A stretch of DNA of 64,000 nucleotides, from positions 93,336,334-93,400,333 of the forward strand of contig JAUPFV010000004.1 of NCBI GenBank assembly GCA_036936605.1, written 5' to 3'. The notes beneath the pieces are model-generated. The model was not told the origin of the DNA. It was given only the letters and a program-made list of their open reading frames with translations, and searched no databases. Source of the DNA: Limnanthes douglasii subsp. nivea. Its lineage: Eukaryota; Streptophyta; Magnoliopsida; Brassicales; Limnanthaceae. The translations under genes were made by a program, and so were the position numbers. Positions 8,901-17,644 of this stretch are shown here, one piece after another (the stretch's first letter is position 1; every line of letters starts with the position of its first letter).

Positions 8901-9222
8901 CAATGACATCAGCCTTTTCTTTTGAGAAGGCTCTCCTCTTTTGCACTACTGGCGCCACGTCTCTCCGGACAGATAGGTGATGGGAAATCACCTCTGATCG
9001 AACTCCAGTAACATCAGCGTTGCACCAAGCAAAAACATGCTGATGGTCTTTTAAGAATTTCAACATACCTTCTTTCAACATTGGTGGCATTTTGGACCCT
9101 ATCTTGACAATTTTTCCTTCTTCCAAGCAATGTGTTTCAACCTCTTCAACCGGGATCAACACTCCGGGGGTCTCTCTGGGGTCATCAATTTCACCCTCAC
9201 CCCCAGAAAGGCCCTCAAACTG
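5935..9222 (-). CDS. pol: pol: reverse transcriptase, dual RNase H, integrase (Element 1)
   Basis: The frame continues that of gag-pro after one UAG; the first Met is at 9162 (1075 codons onward), and 20 codons precede it. In order: RT with the catalytic YIDD motif (MEVYIDDMMVKS); a first RNase H domain in which the usual TDAS-type acidic site reads LAVSS, so it is probably a non-catalytic tether; a second RNase H with TDGGSS, SEYEAA, SDSQLL and ELADSLA, matching the archaeal-type aRNH of the Tat lineage; an integrase zinc finger (HCGF...CDPCQRY); a DDE core (AIDYFSKW, TDNGPQFD, HPQANGQVEVANR); and a GPY/F module (WEGPYTV). There is no chromodomain. It acts in virus-like particles and the nucleus to copy RNA and integrate cDNA. 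It is open throughout. Confidence 0.95.
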   Translation of the reverse strand, partial: QFEGLSGGEGEIDDPRETPGVLIPVEEVETHCLEEGKIVKIGSKMPPMLKEGMLKFLKDHQHVFAWCNADVTGVRSEVISHHLSVRRDVAPVVQKRRAFSKEKADVIVQEVDRLTKMRHIKESQYPLWTANPVLVKKKNGKWRMCIDFTDLNRACPKDLYPVPRIDQLVDSTSGNKLLSFMDAFSGYNQIQVDPKDQEHTTFVTDRGLHCYKVMPFGLKNAGATYQRLVNKAFADQIGRNMEVYIDDMMVKSVDEQLHLSDLQETFANLAKVNLKLNPEKCVFGVQSGKFLGYIISEHGIQPDPDQLNALFQMEPPRNVKEVQRLTGRLAALNRFISRSSDRCAPFFQTLKGAKGFEWTSQCDEAFNEIKKHLSSPKTLFKPIDEETLFVYLAVSSCAISAVLVREVDGYPHPVYYISKSLIDAEKRYLKLEKLALALVIAARKMRPYFQAHPIIVRTSFPLKNVLQKADISSRMTKWSVELGDFDIDFAPRTAVKAQAVADFLVEFHSDRDSEQPADSKDKKVWIVRTDGGSSAIGSGAGICLTSPYGDNMFQAICFAFRASNNESEYEAAIAGLKLAYICGAKRVKLLSDSQLLVHHALGLSEARKEQLIKYLLLLKNEAMKFKAVVYEHIPRAENELADSLATIAYMESYPWIHVLESPSIQLDKGEKEEVFEIQVNQPQDWRSPLIQYLSDGIVPLDKSQARTLKHRARGFIMIREVLYKKSYSKPLLRCLGDHESQMVLSELHDGEGSAHCGFRALTRRVLLSGYYWPSIMKDAKELVRRCDPCQRYSNEIHVPAIPLESISEPIPFARWGLDLVGPLPMASGGRKTIIVAIDYFSKWIEAAPLAGTTSKAVIKFILSNICCRFGVPQRITTDNGPQFDNREMESFCASRGIQHCFSSPFHPQANGQVEVANRTILSGLKKNLEGAAGKWPSYLQEVLWAYRTTPGAATQESPFALVYGMDAVAPIEKTLPSFRVHNFSGQANEMAVRNQLDLIEERRVKAHLRVAHYQGLMRSRFASKVKRRDFQPGDKVLRKVFLHTKEKLFGKLAPTWEGPYTVVERIKPGTYWLEDKDGRVLTHPWNIEHLRMYLE

Positions 9223-9231
9223 CTATTGGTC
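9217..9231 (-). promoter_or_regulatory. Candidate UAG readthrough site between gag-pro and pol
   Basis: On the minus strand the context is GAC CAA TAG CAG TTT, after which the pol frame continues without shift. Element 2 reads GAA TAG CAG TTT (41221-41223) and Element 3 GAA TAG CAG TCT (61529-61531). UAG followed by CAR and pyrimidines resembles the tobamovirus-type leaky stop (UAG CAR YYA), though the last base differs. Suppression is inferred from conservation; removal by splicing is the main alternative. Confidence 0.6.
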
Positions 9232-11565
9232 ATTTATTCGGACTGCCCCCAGTGTTCGTGGAGCCAAGGCAGTGGCATAGCATTCTCTTGCAATTTTTTG
9301 ACTGCTCCAGACAACCCCAACTTGCCCCTGAACAGCATATTTTAGACACTGATGGACTGTCGAAGCCACTGCATGCATCCTAGAGAGCCAAGATCTCCCT
9401 AGAATAGCATTGTAGCAAGTGGGACAATCCACCACAATGAAAAGTATTCTGACTGTTTTCTTGAAGGGGCCTCTGCCCAACAATACTTCTTCTTCGAACT
9501 CACCGATTACATCAGCTGAGCTGCCCGTGAAGCCTACTATCGATCTGTCTGACTTTTGAATCACAGCTGGATTTTTCATTTTCTTGTAAGTATCTAGGAA
9601 AAGGATATTGGCAGAGCTCCCAGTATCTACCAAGATTCGCCTTATCTCATTGCCCCCTATTGATGCTCCTATAACAACAGCATCTTCATGAGGGCCAGCA
9701 ATGTCTCTCAAATCATCCCCATCAAAGACAATGAATGGGAACAAACTTGACGATTGATATGAGGTCATGCCCCCTTCTAGCTGGGTAGCCAAATTATGAA
9801 CATGCTTTTTTCTTGATGAAGTGGTAGGAGCCGTTACAGTGTCCCCTCCAAAAATTGTCAAGGATTCAAAGAACTCAATGAGCCCGGAGACCGACCTGGA
9901 ACGCTCCTCTATCGCACCCACTCTGTTTCTTGTTGGGTCAGGATCCAAGTATTCGGATTCCACATCAAACCTTCCAATGATTACCATAGCCCCCTCTGGG
10001 GCAGCATTAACCGGACCAGCCCGGTGAGTGTTATCAGGCCTGTTGCCTCCTCTTCTTTTAACATATGCACCCAATTTCCCTCTTTCGATCAGGTTTTGAA
10101 CCTCTTGTTTCAATGCTATGCAATCATCAGTAGTATGGCCAATATCATTGTGATATTGACAAAAAGAACTGTTTCGATGTTCTATGGGAGACTGCAAGGT
10201 TGCTGGTCTCCGGTAGTGTACTCCATCTTTTGTTTTATCGAAAATGGTTGCCACACTTTCTTTGAGTTCTGCAAACCATTCCGGTTGGACCCATGGTCCC
10301 CTTTTGTTTCTAGACTGTTGGCTTTGTGCAGGAGCAGCTGGTTGAGACTGAGCTTTTCCCCTTCCATGCCCCTGTCCGGTTTCTCTAGCTTTGTTTCCGG
10401 ACTGGTTTTGATTTGGAGTTGGTGCTACCGGGGTGGATCTCACCTGTCTGTGCACCCTGGTCTTCTTTGTTTCATCAACATTTATTTGTTTGCCAACTTG
10501 ATTTAGCAATCCCCCCCAGGTCATGGCCTTCTTTCTGGTTACTGAATCGGCCAGGTTGCCCGGGTTCAAACCTTGTCTCAGAGAGGCTATTGCCACTTGT
10601 TCAAAGCAATCAGCCAGCCCGTTTTTTGTGTTCACAAAACGACTTATGTACTCCTTTAATGATTCGTTTGGTTCCTGGGCACAATGGATTATGGTATCTC
10701 CATTACCCTTTAGCTCCTTACTCCCCACAAATTGCCTTCGAAAGGCCACCCAAAAAGTATCAAAGTCTCTGATACAACCCTGAGGAAGGCTGTTGTACCA
10801 CTTCAGAGCACTCCCCGTGAAGGATTGGGAGAATGCCCTGCAGAGTAGTTTATCATCATCATCAAAGTTCATCATGAAGTTCTTGAATTGCTCCAGATGA
10901 TTGTCTGGATCAGTACTGCCATCGTACTTCTCCATCTTGGTGCTATCAAACCTCTTGGGGAGGTTTCCGGACAGTATTTTGGAAGACAATGGCGATTGCC
11001 TCCAGTTCCTCCCACGACTGAACGCAGTATCCTCATTAGGTGTTGCAAAGATACCTGGCTCATCATGGAAGGCAAAAGGATCCACCAGCATCCGGTCTAT
11101 ATGCCTCCGGTTGTGAGATGATCCTTTTCCAATGTGCCTTTTCATTCTTCCATGGTGATCTCTTTTTCTGGAATACTTTTTAACTTGCTTCTGTTTTTTC
11201 CTGGTTCGCCCCTCATCACTACTGGAGGACAAGGATTTTTCATTTCCCTCACTATCCGAAGAGCTGTCCGAAGATTCTGAACTTGAGTCAGAACTCTCCA
11301 CAGGCTTGGACCGGTGAGACTTTTTAGAACTGGCATGTGTCTTTTTAGTGCTCACATGAGTTTTTGAAGCCTCATGCTCTCGAGGGTTATCAGAGCGATG
11401 AGCAACTGATGCTTTGGACTTTTCCTTCATGCTCATCTTGGCCTTCTCAGCCCTCATAGCTTCTATTTCGACCCTCAACCTGTCACGCTCTTGGACAGTA
11501 TATTCATCGTTCTCTTCCACCACTTCGAGCAAAGCTGGTGGAAGCTCTGGATTATCCGGATTCAT
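9223..11565 (-). CDS. gag: gag-pro polyprotein (Element 1)
   Basis: 780 residues starting at ATG 11565 (MNPDNPELPP), about 50 nt after the PBS. An N-terminal charged and Ser-rich region (residues about 40-170) precedes the retrotransposon gag domain (about 210-340, including FDTFWVAFRRQF and NESLKEYISRF). A zinc-knuckle-like CQYHNDIGHTTDDC follows near residue 470, then an aspartic protease with active site VDTGSSANILF near residue 650. The product would form the particle and cleave the polyprotein. It ends in TAG (9223-9225) in the same frame as pol. The homologous frames in Elements 2 and 3 are broken. Confidence 0.95.
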   Translation of the reverse strand: MNPDNPELPPALLEVVEENDEYTVQERDRLRVEIEAMRAEKAKMSMKEKSKASVAHRSDNPREHEASKTHVSTKKTHASSKKSHRSKPVESSDSSSESSDSSSDSEGNEKSLSSSSDEGRTRKKQKQVKKYSRKRDHHGRMKRHIGKGSSHNRRHIDRMLVDPFAFHDEPGIFATPNEDTAFSRGRNWRQSPLSSKILSGNLPKRFDSTKMEKYDGSTDPDNHLEQFKNFMMNFDDDDKLLCRAFSQSFTGSALKWYNSLPQGCIRDFDTFWVAFRRQFVGSKELKGNGDTIIHCAQEPNESLKEYISRFVNTKNGLADCFEQVAIASLRQGLNPGNLADSVTRKKAMTWGGLLNQVGKQINVDETKKTRVHRQVRSTPVAPTPNQNQSGNKARETGQGHGRGKAQSQPAAPAQSQQSRNKRGPWVQPEWFAELKESVATIFDKTKDGVHYRRPATLQSPIEHRNSSFCQYHNDIGHTTDDCIALKQEVQNLIERGKLGAYVKRRGGNRPDNTHRAGPVNAAPEGAMVIIGRFDVESEYLDPDPTRNRVGAIEERSRSVSGLIEFFESLTIFGGDTVTAPTTSSRKKHVHNLATQLEGGMTSYQSSSLFPFIVFDGDDLRDIAGPHEDAVVIGASIGGNEIRRILVDTGSSANILFLDTYKKMKNPAVIQKSDRSIVGFTGSSADVIGEFEEEVLLGRGPFKKTVRILFIVVDCPTCYNAILGRSWLSRMHAVASTVHQCLKYAVQGQVGVVWSSQKIARECYATALAPRTLGAVRINDQ

Positions 11566-11617
11566 TCGGACAGAATTTCCTTACTTGGTTTTGAATGCTT
11601 GATTCAGGTACCGTCGC

Positions 11618-11635
11618 CTCCCACTGTGGTCGCCA
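11618..11635 (-). other. Element 1 primer binding site (tRNA-Arg)
   Basis: Minus strand TGGCGACCACAGTGGGAG begins 3 nt after the 5' LTR. It is complementary to the 3' end of a plant tRNA-Arg ending CTCCCACTGTGGTCG plus CCA (tRNA sequence from memory). Element 2 (38801-38818) and Element 3 (63738-63755) have the same 18 nt. Confidence 0.88.
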
Positions 11636-11638
11636 ATT

Positions 11639-12168
11639 TGATGAGGATAAAAGTAGCCTGGGGGTAGGCTGGTAATTTCAAGTGGAGTTTTAAGGCAGCG
11701 TGAGGGTGTTTAACAGTGTTTAAAGGTGTTTCACAGTGTTTAAAGGTGTTTCACAGTGTTTAAAGGTGTTTCACAGTGTTTTAAGGGTGGAGAGAGAATT
11801 GTGCAGCTTGGCAGCAGTTAATTTTTCTTACCCCTAGTTAATGCTGGTGGTTGGGTATTTATAGTGTGAAATTTGGGCCCTTATGGGCTTTCGGGTCAAG
11901 TTTAATGGACCCGGGTCATGTTTAAAGACCCACAAGTTTTAAGCAGATGTGCAGGTAGCTTAGTCAGATAGTGTTTAGGTTTTTTAGTACTTTAGTCATA
12001 GTTCGAACTGCCTTAGGTTTATAGTGTTCGAAATCATCTGTCCGGTCAACAAGTCCTGTCCGAATTTCCGGGGAGATTTACTTTGGACTACCCTTCCGGG
12101 GAGCACTTCGAATTCGGACTCATCAGGGGACTACCCTTCCGGGGAGCACTTCGAATTCGGACTCATCA
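11639..12168 (-). repeat. Element 1 5' LTR
   Basis: 530 bp, TGATGAG to CCTCATCA in element sense. The TATAAATA box is at 11857-11864 (minus). Transcription from here would make the gag-pol RNA. It carries the same 20-bp and 43-bp tandem repeats as the 3' LTR. Confidence 0.96.
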
Positions 12169-14430
12169 GTCATAAGTAAAATTTCAACCATATCAAGCCC
12201 TTATCTATCAAAAGGTAGTGTCGCGGATACTAACTCAAGTGGTACAGCTGGCATGTGTATTGTTTTTACAAATTGCTGATAGTGATCACATCGCTAAACT
12301 AATTCTTTAGCATCTGCCATAACAGAAGGCCAATAGTACACAACCAGCAAAACCTGTATTGTAAATGTTATATATCTATAATGCACAGATTCCTCCACAT
12401 CGTGCAACTTATATAACATCATATCTTATTCGTCAGTTATAAGGTATCGTGATAGTGGTAGACTCAGAGAATTTTTATAGAGAATATCCCCAACTGTGAA
12501 ACCATATACTTTGAAACTTAGTCTTTTTGCTAATGATTTATCAATTGGTATAGTCCCTTTACTTATAAATTCTTTAATCTCATATCTCAAATCATCCTTT
12601 ATGGTGGTCAAGATTTGGAATGCTTCTTCGGTGCGTAACTTATGTTCATAACTTGTCATTATAGAAGGATGATTTTGTATCATAATCTATGAATACCCTT
12701 TAGTATATGCAATGGTAGCTAAAGAATCATTCATCGGATTGTCAGCTTAGGGAACGTGCTTGTACTCAATATGTTTAAATAAAGTTATTATATCTCCCAA
12801 TTCCTTATAGTATTTTACCAAATGATATTTGATTGCTTTGGATTAACCTGGGGCATACTTAATAAGAAGTTGTGAATCACTTATTAGGCGAACCTTTTTA
12901 GCACCACAAATTTTTACAAGCCTTATCATAACCAATGATGATTTGTACCCTACGTCGTTATTTAACACTTCACAACCAAAGTGTATTGCTTGATGCATTG
13001 AATCTTCAAAGGGAGGAACCAAGTAAACTTCTACTCTATAGCCTGAAATACTTGAACCTCCATCAATTCGAACTACCCATTCATTCAGAGGTTTATCAAT
13101 ATTTGGCCTAGGCTTTGGTCGCTCGGAGTAGAACTCTACTAGAAAATCAGCCAAATCTTGGGCCTTAATTGTTGTTGGAGGAGAAAATTTGATATCATAA
13201 TCTCCTAATTTTATAAACCATTTAGTCATCTGATTTGAGACGTCTGGTTTTTGTAATACATTCTTAAGTGAAAAGAAAGTTCGAACAATAATCGAATTAT
13301 CTTGGAAATATGGCCTTATTTTTTGAGCTACAACTATTATAGCTAAATCTATTTTTTCCATCTTTAAGTATATATTTTCAACATCTAATAATTTTTAACT
13401 TATATGATAAAGGGGGCGCATATAACCTTCAAATTCTCCAACCAAAATCGCACTTACTACATAATCTAACACATCTAATTAGATATACAATCTTTCTCCC
13501 ACAAGTGGTTTGGGTGATGTCTCCGGAGATGATAAATTATCCTTTATTTTTGCAAAGGATTTGTCACACTCCAAAGTCCAATTGAACTTGTTTGCGTTTC
13601 TCAATACTTGGAAAATGATGCACATTAATTTGAAGACCTTGATATAACTTTATTTGAAGTTTCTAACCTTCTAGTTAAACTTTATAATTTTTCTATGGAC
13701 CTCAAAGGATTCATGACAACTATAGCGTTCAGTTTCGGATTAGCTTGTATGCCTTTTTCAATCACAATATAACCCAAGAATTTTCCAGACTACACACAAA
13801 ATGTACACTTTTTAGTTCAATTTTAAGTTGTTGGCTGTTAGATAAAACATTTCTTTTAGGTCGGAGAAATGATCTTCATCTTTCTTACTTATCACTATGT
13901 CATTAATATAAACCTCGATATCTCTTTGTATATGGCTAGAGAATGTCTTATTTACTAAGCGCTGAGAAGTAACCCCAACATTTTTCAAACCAAATGATAT
14001 TAGTTTGTAACAATGGAGGCCCCTACTTGTTATAAATGTGGTGGTGTCTTGATCTCTCATATTTATATGTATCTAGTTATATCCCGCAAAAGCGTTCATG
14101 AATAATAAGAGTTTATTAACTGAATTCAAGTTTATCAATTGGTCAAGACAAGTCTAGTTTAGATCTGTGAAGTCAAAACCCATGCGCCAGTTCCCATTTT
14201 TATTTTTAACGAGTATTGGATATGCCCTCATTTCATGAACTGATTCATCTATGCAACAATTGCATCGGACTTTTTAGTAGAAAAGGCTCTTCTTTTTTGG
14301 ATAGCGGGGCATACGTTGGGCTGTATGGCGAGTTTGTGGCAAATAATACTTGTAGGGACGCCTGTTACATCATCGATACGCCGGAAAAAAAAATAGTGGT
14401 AACTGATCCCTAATCTTCACATTTTTTCCA
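12169..14430 (-). pseudogene. pol remnant of relative A
   Basis: The recognisable blocks are: RT palm EVYINDIVISKKDED near 13890 (YIND in place of YIDD), followed on the 5' side by RGLHCYKLISFGLKN; an RNase H tether with KIRPYFQDNSIIVRT (about 13290); aRNH with RIDGGSS (about 13060) and LISDSQLLIK (about 12860); and a region before the integrase finger (12426-12683). Each lies in a short open piece separated by stops. It is inactive. Divergence from Element 1 is much higher than Element 1 LTR divergence, so it is far older. Confidence 0.8.
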
Positions 14431-14521
14431 TTTGAAAAATTATATACCTCAATCTCCTCATCTGGTATTACCAAACTGGGAGACCTTCGAGTCATCTACA
14501 GTCTGTGACTCTGAAGTGGAC

Positions 14522-16990
14522 TTAGATAATAGTTATTATTATTATTATTTCTGCATTCTGGAGCGTCTTATGAGATATAGTTGTAACGCAGCATTCTCTA
14601 GCTACCCTTTGGATGTTGCGGACAACCCCAACCTGGCCCCCAATAGCATATTTCAAACACTGATGGACAATCAATGTAAAATCGTGCATGCTTGATAACC
14701 AATACCTGCCAAAAATAGAATTATACCAAGTAGAGCCATCCAAAACTATAAAAATACTCTCACTATCTTTTTAAAGGCTACTATGTCGAGCAGAGCATCG
14801 CCTTCGAGTTCCCTGATTATATTCGCAATTATCCCTATAAACCTTATTATTTTTGTTATTTGATCGGAGTATAACGGGAGGGTTTTTTATTTGTTTGTAT
14901 GTAGACATGAATGAAATGTTTGATGAACTACATGTATCAACCAGGATCCTTCAGATTTTGGTTTTCTTGATTGATACTCTGATCACCACAGCATCCTCAT
15001 GTGGCCCACCAACATTTATCAAATCATCACCGTCAAACACAATAAATGGCATCGGATCTTGGTAAAGATGAGATAACAATTTTCCTTCAAAATGAGTTGC
15101 CAAACTCACACCATCCCTCTTTTGTGAGGAACCTGAAGGCCCTGATATCGTATCCTTACTAAAAATAGTTAATGACTAAAAAAACATACACAAATCCTTA
15201 ACCTTTCCTACCTTTTCGGTTCATCAGTCACCATGATACTGCTTCGGTCAGGACCGGGGCCAAGATACTCAGAATCCACATCAAACTTATTATAAGGTCG
15301 AGCCATATCATTTTCATGCTTGAGACAAATTTTATTACCTCCCTTTGAACCATAGCTTGACCAATAACTGGAGTTTGCGACCAACCTCTTGTATGTTCTT
15401 TGATAAACGTAGTTAGTTTTCCATTTTCGATTAAGGTTTGGATATCTCGCTTCAACGCAATACAATCTCATGTATCATGTCCCACGTCGTTGTGATACTT
15501 ATAAAACCGTGTATCTTGATTATTCTTTGGACTCTAGATTAGGACGGTTCTTTAAACTAAAAAAATCATGGTCTTGTCAAAAATAGTAGCATTGCTCTCT
15601 GACAACTTTTCATAACGATCGGGTTGGACCTATTAATTTATCCTAAATCTGTAATGCTGATTTTGTGGGTATTGGTTTACCTTGGGACGAGGTATATTCT
15701 GATTTAGGTCCTTTGAAATTGGTGGATGTCTAGGCCTTTTGTTGCTGATAACCTGAAAAGGTAGTTTGTGAAACCTGTCTCTGCAAGGAATCAATTTTAA
15801 TCTCTTCGACTCTAACCACCTTGATTGTTTCTCGACCTGTGCTAACAAACCCCCAAAGGACATGGATTTTTTCTTAGTCATATTATCAACTAATTATTCG
15901 GAAGAAGCCGATGTCTAAAAAAAGCTATAAACATTTGATCAAATCTTCCATCCAAGTTATTCTTAGTTTGTCTGAAGCGTTTAGTGTAATTTTCAAACTT
16001 TCCTCAATCAACTAGAGGCACTGAATTATTGTGTCACCATTTCCTTTTATTTCTGTCTCTCACGCGCTACCTTCGGAAAGCAGTCCATAGCATATCAAAA
16101 TTCTTGATAAAACCCTACGGAAGCCAATTATACCATTTTAAAGCGTTATCTTTAAAATTTTGATATAAATCCCAACACAACAACTTATCATCGTCGTAAT
16201 TTATCATAACGTTTTTGAACTGCTCGAGATGGTTATCTGGATCCTTACTCCCATTAAATATTTCCATCTTGAATATGTCAAAAAGTTTGGTAGATGTTCT
16301 TAGAAGGTTTCTACAAAAAGAAAAGAAAATTGCCTCCAATTGTGTCTCTGATTATATTGGTGACCCTGATTAGTTGTCGTAAAGGTACCATGTTCGTACT
16401 GAATCGCAAATTGATTATATGGTTCCCCGAACCTCCTATCCTTATTTTGGTCCTCATTTTTTTTTTACCTTTTTGAGGTGCTTGTTTATCCGAGAAAGTA
16501 TGTTTTTTGCTCGACCTTTGCTCCCACTCTCGATTTTGATGCGGACATAAATGTCTTTTTAGTTAGTGTTTATCACCATGATTTCTTCTCTTTTTACGAA
16601 GGTGAGCCCTATTCGGAGATAACGAAGACTCATTGGACTCAGACACATAATATTGACTAGAGTCTGGATGACTGTAGCAATAATGTATGTTCCATTTTCA
16701 AGAAAATGTGGCTTTTGCATGATCGACCTCTTTGACATTTTCCTTAATTATGTTGAGCATCTGAGTCTACAGCTTATTTCTTGTAGCCCTCTTGTCTTTC
16801 GAGTTTTGACTTCCGATTGGATCTTACCTAATGAGGTTATCATTGCTTTTTTGGGATCTTGTAGCCCTCTTGTCTTTCGAGTTTTGACTTCCGATTGGAT
16901 CTTACCTAATGAGGTTATCATTGCTTTTTTGGGATCTTAAACATGCTTCTGGTCATTAGACACCTCTTCGTTCCATCGTGACTTTTTTTA
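14522..16990 (-). pseudogene. gag-pro remnant of relative A
   Basis: Pieces align in order with the Element 1 gag-pro: the protease C-terminal region (14522-14743, with VHQCLKYAIGGQVGVVR), the gag knuckle and linker (15208-15471), a KKSMSFGGLLAQVEKQ stretch (about 15830-15881) matching KKAMTWGGLLNQVGKQ, and the gag core (16115-16339, with NHLEQFKNVMINYDDDKLL). The N-terminal Ser-rich part carries a 78-bp tandem duplication (16780-16935). A short TTA-type microsatellite (14527-14551) lies at the gag-pro end, where the young copies have their UAG; the ancestral stop cannot be judged here. Confidence 0.75.
16780..16935. repeat. 78-bp tandem duplication in the gag remnant
   Basis: Two identical 78-bp units (16780-16857 and 16858-16935) begin CTTGTAGCCCTCTTGTCTTT. 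Identity is perfect by eye although the surrounding gag remnant is heavily mutated, so the duplication is recent relative to the host copy. Confidence 0.92.
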
Positions 16991-17644
16991 TCATCTGAAC
17001 ATGATCCATCTACATTTTAAAATCCGGTATACTTCGAAGATAAACTCAAAATTAAAAGTGTTTAAAGTTCTTATTTTGATGTAAAAAAAAGCGGAAGATA
17101 TTATCATAATAAAAGAAGAAACAATTAAATTTTAAAAGTACTTTGTATAATTATAAATTGAGATAGAAATGGAACATTTCAATAACCCCAAGTCCAAATA
17201 CACGCTAAATAAGCCAAGTTCAAACTTCAAGAAAACTAATATAGATCTAATTACCGACTTCCAAGGCACAAACATGAGGATGTATGCGCCACCCTGAACA
17301 ATACAGGAACCAGCTTGCTAGAAGCAAATTATTGCATAAGAAGCTAAAAAACAGTGACACAATTATGGGTCTAATTACAAACGTAAGAAACAAAAAACAA
17401 ATATCTGCTACTGTGCACATATTTTAACTCTTGGAAGACCAAAATAATAAAGCACTTCTGTGGATATTTGCCATTTAGCACCCACACATTCCACATTGAA
17501 AGTTTTAAGCACTAACTATATTATTTTAAAACGGCAATCGACCAACAGCAGCAAAACACCAGCATTGATAAAAGCATTAAATATTGCGAAATGCAGCCCT
17601 GAGCTGACAGAAAACAAGTTAACCCCGTGTCCTTCACCACAGGC
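16991..17644. other. AKR2 3' flank and probable 3' UTR
   Basis: No coding similarity is seen. The part nearest the AKR2 stop (about 17270-17644) is probably 3' UTR. No canonical AATAAA on the minus strand was found, so the cleavage site is not placed. The end of relative A lies near 16990-17050. Confidence 0.4.

Larger units (their letters stand above)
1551..12168 (-). mobile_element. Element 1: complete Tat-lineage Ty3/gypsy retrotransposon with antisense aORF
   Basis: The element is 10,618 bp with two 530-bp LTRs (1551-2080 and 11639-12168) that differ at four sites by eye. It is flanked by the perfect duplication GTCAT (1546-1550, 12169-12173). In its own sense (minus) the order is 5' LTR, PBS, gag-pro, UAG, RT-RNaseH-RNaseH-integrase, convergent 3' region, antisense aORF, PPT, 3' LTR. 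There is no chromodomain; the double RNase H, the tRNA-Arg primer site and the antisense aORF place it in the Tat lineage (Retand/Grande-like). All reading frames are open apart from the conserved UAG between gag-pro and pol. It is the best candidate for an active copy here. Low LTR divergence implies recent insertion, roughly a few hundred thousand years at commonly used plant rates (inference). Confidence 0.96.
12169..16990 (-). mobile_element. Relative A, proximal part: decayed gag-pol
   Basis: This resumes the integrase similarity interrupted at 1550 and proceeds, on the minus strand, through integrase zinc finger (about 12240-12430), aRNH and first RNase H (about 12430-13400), RT (about 13440-14430), protease (about 14560-15150) and gag (about 15200-16990). 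Stops and indels are frequent. The 5' LTR and PBS are not recognisable and the copy fades at about 16990-17050, so it is probably truncated there. Confidence 0.8.

Noticed and set aside
10024..10506. Plus-strand open frame of 160 codons
   Set aside because: It is the antisense shadow of the gag-pro frame, and no homologous frame is kept open in Element 2 or 3.
14216..14695. Plus-strand open frames in relative A
   Set aside because: They overlap minus-strand RT and protease remnants and have no family resemblance; they are chance frames in decayed DNA.
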